From contig CAWEYY010000002.1 of assembly GCA_963813435.1 (NCBI GenBank), forward strand, positions 124,001-188,000: a DNA stretch of 64,000 nt, written 5' to 3'. Below are positions 61,591 through 64,000 of the stretch, one piece after another; position 1 is the first letter of the stretch; each line of letters begins with the position of its first letter. The notes beneath the pieces were generated by a model. The model searched no databases and was not told where the DNA came from. It saw only the letters and a program-made list of their open reading frames with translations. A program made the translations under genes and the position numbers. Source of the stretch: AC-32 sp963813435 (GTDB taxonomy: Bacteria; Actinomycetota; Thermoleophilia; Gaiellales; Gaiellaceae).

Positions 61591-62741
61591 ACCGGTGTGC
61601 GCTCGAAGGCCTCGAGCGCGCGCGTTATGGCGACACCGCGCTCGACATCGGCGCCGAGCTCGACTAGCGCCAGCTCGACCGCGGCGAGGGCGGTCGTGAT
61701 GTCGAACACGTCGTAGTAGCCGATGTGGCCGATACGGAAGACCTTCCCCTTCAGCTCGCCCTGGCCCGGCGCGAGCGTGACCCCGTGCCGGTCGCGGAGG
61801 AGAAGGACGAGCTCGCCCGAGTCGATGCCGTCCGGTGCGCGGATCGCGGTCAGGACGACCGCGCTGTCGTCGTCGGGCGAGAAGAGCTCGAGCCCCATCG
61901 CCTTCGCACCCTCGCGGCAGGCCCGGCCGAGTCTGACATGGCGCTCGAAGACGCTCTCTAGACCCTCGTCCAGGAGCATCCCGAGCGCGACGTTCAGCCC
62001 GGCGACGAGCGAGACCGGCGGCGTGAACGGCGGGTCGAGCGTCTCCTGGCCCTTGCTCGTCCGCGCCCAGTCCCAGTAGTAGCGCGGCGAGGTCGCCGTC
62101 GCGCTCTTCTCCCAGGCGCCGTGTGAGGCCGCGATCATCGCCAGCCCGGGCGGTGTCATCAGCGCCTTCTGCGAGCCGGTCGCCACGACGTCGATGCCCC
62201 ACGCGTCTGTCTCGAGCGGCACGGCGCCGAGGCTCGAGACGGCATCCACGACGCTGAGCGCGCCACCCTCACGGACGCTCGCCGCGAAGCTCTGCAGGTC
62301 GATCACGACCCCGGTCGAGGTCTCGGAGTGCGTCAGGAACACGGCCGTCGCCTCGCGCTCGCGCAGACGCGCGGCAACTTCCTCGGGGGCAGGGATTTCG
62401 CTCCACGCGTAGCGGAGATGGTCGACCTCCGCGCCGTACGCGTTCGCGATCGCGGCCCACCGCTCTCCGAAGTAGCCGGCCGAGACGACCAGCACCCGCT
62501 CTCCGGGCGAGCAGATGTTCGCGACCGCCGACTCCAGCGCGCCCGTCCCGGAGCCGCCGAAGACCAGCACGTCGGACCCGGTGCGGAAGATCTCTCGCAG
62601 CCGGTCGAGGCACTCGCCGTAGACCTTCTTGAAGTCGGGCCCGCGGTGGTGGACGACCGGCTGGCCAATGGCGGCCGAGACCTCGGGCGGCACGGGCGTC
62701 GGGCCCGGCGTCATCAGGTACCGCTTCTCCGCCACGACCAC
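61587..62741 (-). CDS. Class V aminotransferase (serine/phosphoserine type)
   Basis: The 384-residue PLP enzyme starts MVVAEKRYLMTPGPTPVPPEV and has the PLP lysine in VVATGSQKALMTPPGLA (Lys192). It resembles alanine-glyoxylate/serine-pyruvate aminotransferases. Coupling with serA suggests that it supplies the phosphoserine aminotransferase step in place of a classical SerC, as in some other lineages; glyoxylate metabolism is the alternative. GTGA overlap with serA makes a two-gene operon. Confidence 0.88.
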   Translation of the reverse strand: MVVAEKRYLMTPGPTPVPPEVSAAIGQPVVHHRGPDFKKVYGECLDRLREIFRTGSDVLVFGGSGTGALESAVANICSPGERVLVVSAGYFGERWAAIANAYGAEVDHLRYAWSEIPAPEEVAARLREREATAVFLTHSETSTGVVIDLQSFAASVREGGALSVVDAVSSLGAVPLETDAWGIDVVATGSQKALMTPPGLAMIAASHGAWEKSATATSPRYYWDWARTSKGQETLDPPFTPPVSLVAGLNVALGMLLDEGLESVFERHVRLGRACREGAKAMGLELFSPDDDSAVVLTAIRAPDGIDSGELVLLLRDRHGVTLAPGQGELKGKVFRIGHIGYYDVFDITTALAAVELALVELGADVERGVAITRALEAFERTPV

Positions 62742-62783
62742 GAGGGTACTAGAGGCGGTGCGAGTGATCCCCTTTGCGAACGC

Positions 62784-63317
62784 CTAGCCCGCCGTCAGCA
62801 CGAACACGCGTCGTGGCTCCGCGAAGCCCTTCAACCGAACGACTCCGGCGTCTACGAACCGCATTCCGGCCGGAGTCGCAAGCGCTGCCGCCTCTTCGGA
62901 CGCCAGGATCTCTCCTGGCTTCGCCTCTTCGGCCAGCCGAGCGCCGATGTGCACGTCCGCACCGGCGCATTTCCCGTCGGCAGTCCAGCAGTGTCCGGCA
63001 TGCACACCTGCGCGGAGGACGAGACCGAGCGGCACGAGCGCGTCGCGCAGGGCGCGAGCACAGCGAAGCGCATCGGCGACGTCGTCAAAGACGGCGAAGA
63101 GGCCGTCGCCGGCTGTGTCCATCTCGACGCCTCCGTGTTCACGCACCGCTTGTCGAACTATCGCGTTGTGTCGCTCGAGAAGCGTTGCCCACGCCGCGTC
63201 GCCGAGGCGAACGGCAGCCGTTGTCGAATCGACGACATCGGTAAACAACACGGCCGTCAGCCGGCGCGGCTCCACGAGGCGACCGGCCGAAGCCGTTGAC
63301 TGCGATTCTGGGTACAT
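62784..63317 (-). CDS. Stand-alone class III nucleotidyl cyclase domain
   Basis: From ATG 63317 (MYPESQSTASAGRLVEPRR), with an AAGAAGG ribosome binding site, the protein has 177 residues. The domain shows RLTAVLFTDVVDSTTAAVRLGD with metal-binding aspartates, EMDTAGDGLFAVFD, and GADVHIGARLAEEA. The usual substrate-specifying Lys (KTxGDG) is Asp here, and the Asn of NxxxR is His. Catalysis of cAMP or cGMP formation is therefore uncertain. No sensor domain is fused. It is 42 bp from the aminotransferase on the same strand. Confidence 0.82.
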   Translation of the reverse strand: MYPESQSTASAGRLVEPRRLTAVLFTDVVDSTTAAVRLGDAAWATLLERHNAIVRQAVREHGGVEMDTAGDGLFAVFDDVADALRCARALRDALVPLGLVLRAGVHAGHCWTADGKCAGADVHIGARLAEEAKPGEILASEEAAALATPAGMRFVDAGVVRLKGFAEPRRVFVLTAG

Positions 63318-63433
63318 CGCCTTCTTCTGAGCCCAGCGTGACGGCCCGGAGCCGCAACTCCATCCGTGCTTCCACCGAACCCGCTGCGGAAAGGCCGCAC
63401 GGCCGATTTCCCTCACCATCCTCTGTGTGTCCG

Positions 63434-64000
63434 CTAAGGCTGGTACTGCTGGTCGAGCGAGAGGACAGGGTTGGGGTACTTGTCGCCGACGCGAATCCAG
63501 AAGCCGAACCCGCGGACTCCACCGCCCATAAGAGCGCGGTGCCCGGGGTTCTTGCCGCTGAAGAGCTGGGTCAGCTCGGAGGCGCTGATGCTCGCGCGTC
63601 CCGCTCCTCTGGTGATGATCGTCACCGGCGCCTTGGCCGCGACGACGTACGTCAACAGCCGGTGGCCCTCATCGACGATGTAGTAGTCGTTCGGAACGCC
63701 CTGTCCGGGCGAGGTCGCCCCGTCTTCGACAGCCGCACCCTCCGCAGCGACTCCGGTGAGCCACAGGGCAGGATCGAAGCGCATCTCGAAGCGGCCGCTC
63801 TTGCGCGCGAGCGACTTGATGTGCCCGTAGAGCACCATCTGGCCTGCCGGCGCGGCCGGCGGCAGCTGCACGGACAGCAATTGCGTTGCGGGCGACGTCG
63901 ACGTGCTGGTGACAGTTGCGGTCTTCGTCACAGTCGTCGCCACAGTCTTCGTGCCGCATCCCGCCGCGACGCCAGCGACTGCAAGCACCAGACCCCCCAG
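63434..64000 (-). CDS. Putative lipoprotein, 5' end beyond the window (partial)
   Basis: The frame stays open to the window edge. LGGLVLAVAGVAAGCGTKT reads as a lipoprotein signal with lipobox AAGC. GTG 63988 would give a signal that is too short, so the true start is probably outside. A Thr/Ser linker (TKTATVTSTSTSPATQ) follows, then a soluble domain (GHIKSLARKSGRFEMRFDPALWLTG, YYIVDEGHRLLTYVVAAKAPVTII) similar to small domains of unknown function in actinobacterial lipoproteins. No family is assigned. Confidence 0.65.
   Translation of the reverse strand: MGGLVLAVAGVAAGCGTKTVATTVTKTATVTSTSTSPATQLLSVQLPPAAPAGQMVLYGHIKSLARKSGRFEMRFDPALWLTGVAAEGAAVEDGATSPGQGVPNDYYIVDEGHRLLTYVVAAKAPVTIITRGAGRASISASELTQLFSGKNPGHRALMGGGVRGFGFWIRVGDKYPNPVLSLDQQYQP

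Overview
The window is about 64 kb of high-GC chromosome with short or overlapping gene junctions, many GTG/TTG starts and a complete rRNA operon. The 16S sequence, the whiA-gap-pgk-tpi arrangement, a Mop-domain molybdate regulator and the many secreted beta-rich proteins point to a deep-branching actinobacterium, probably class Thermoleophilia (Gaiella/Solirubrobacter-like). That placement is from reading only, not from a search. No phage, plasmid, integrase, transposase or CRISPR was seen.

1-16 kb is a central-carbon region. It has class I aldolase, class II fructose bisphosphatase (glpX) and arginyl-tRNA synthetase, then an RCK-type channel, two M48/phosphoesterase genes, two sigma factors, and a minus-strand series gap-pgk-tpi-gpmI-sigma. 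16-26 kb holds whiA, ogt, pruA, a secreted BNR protein, uvrC, a clan GH-A-like secreted protein, hemQ and bcp. 26-33 kb holds tRNA-Leu, a secreted subtilase, lemA-DUF2207 and several small or secreted proteins. 33-39 kb has a sugar epimerase/glycosyltransferase pair and a molybdate transport operon (regulator-modA-modB-modC). 39-46 kb has nfeD, tRNA-Asn, dgt-dnaG, an SDR, a histidine phosphatase, an HtpX-like protease and a GNAT. 46-51 kb is a 5S-23S-16S operon transcribed leftward with no spacer tRNA. 51-64 kb has tyrS, a PASTA-type PBP1, a remA-like/MFS/glycosylase cluster, ilvE-degT, a YbaK-like deacylase, a serA/aminotransferase serine operon, a nucleotidyl cyclase domain and a lipoprotein.

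The most unusual content is intergenic. First, a family of seven GC-rich bipartite palindromic repeats (GGCGTCGCTTGCGACGCC, then a TTT-loop hairpin) sits at start and stop codons, mostly around the glycolytic genes. Its stem shows compensatory changes and conserved G-T pairs between copies. Second, three pairs of AT-containing palindromes (core GTAACAGNCTGTTAC) lie 66-74 bp apart, each pair filling a convergent gap. Third, the rRNA operon has a strong promoter overlapping the tyrS stop codon, and an intrinsic terminator between that promoter and 16S. Both class I tRNA synthetases in the window lack the usual HIGH histidines.
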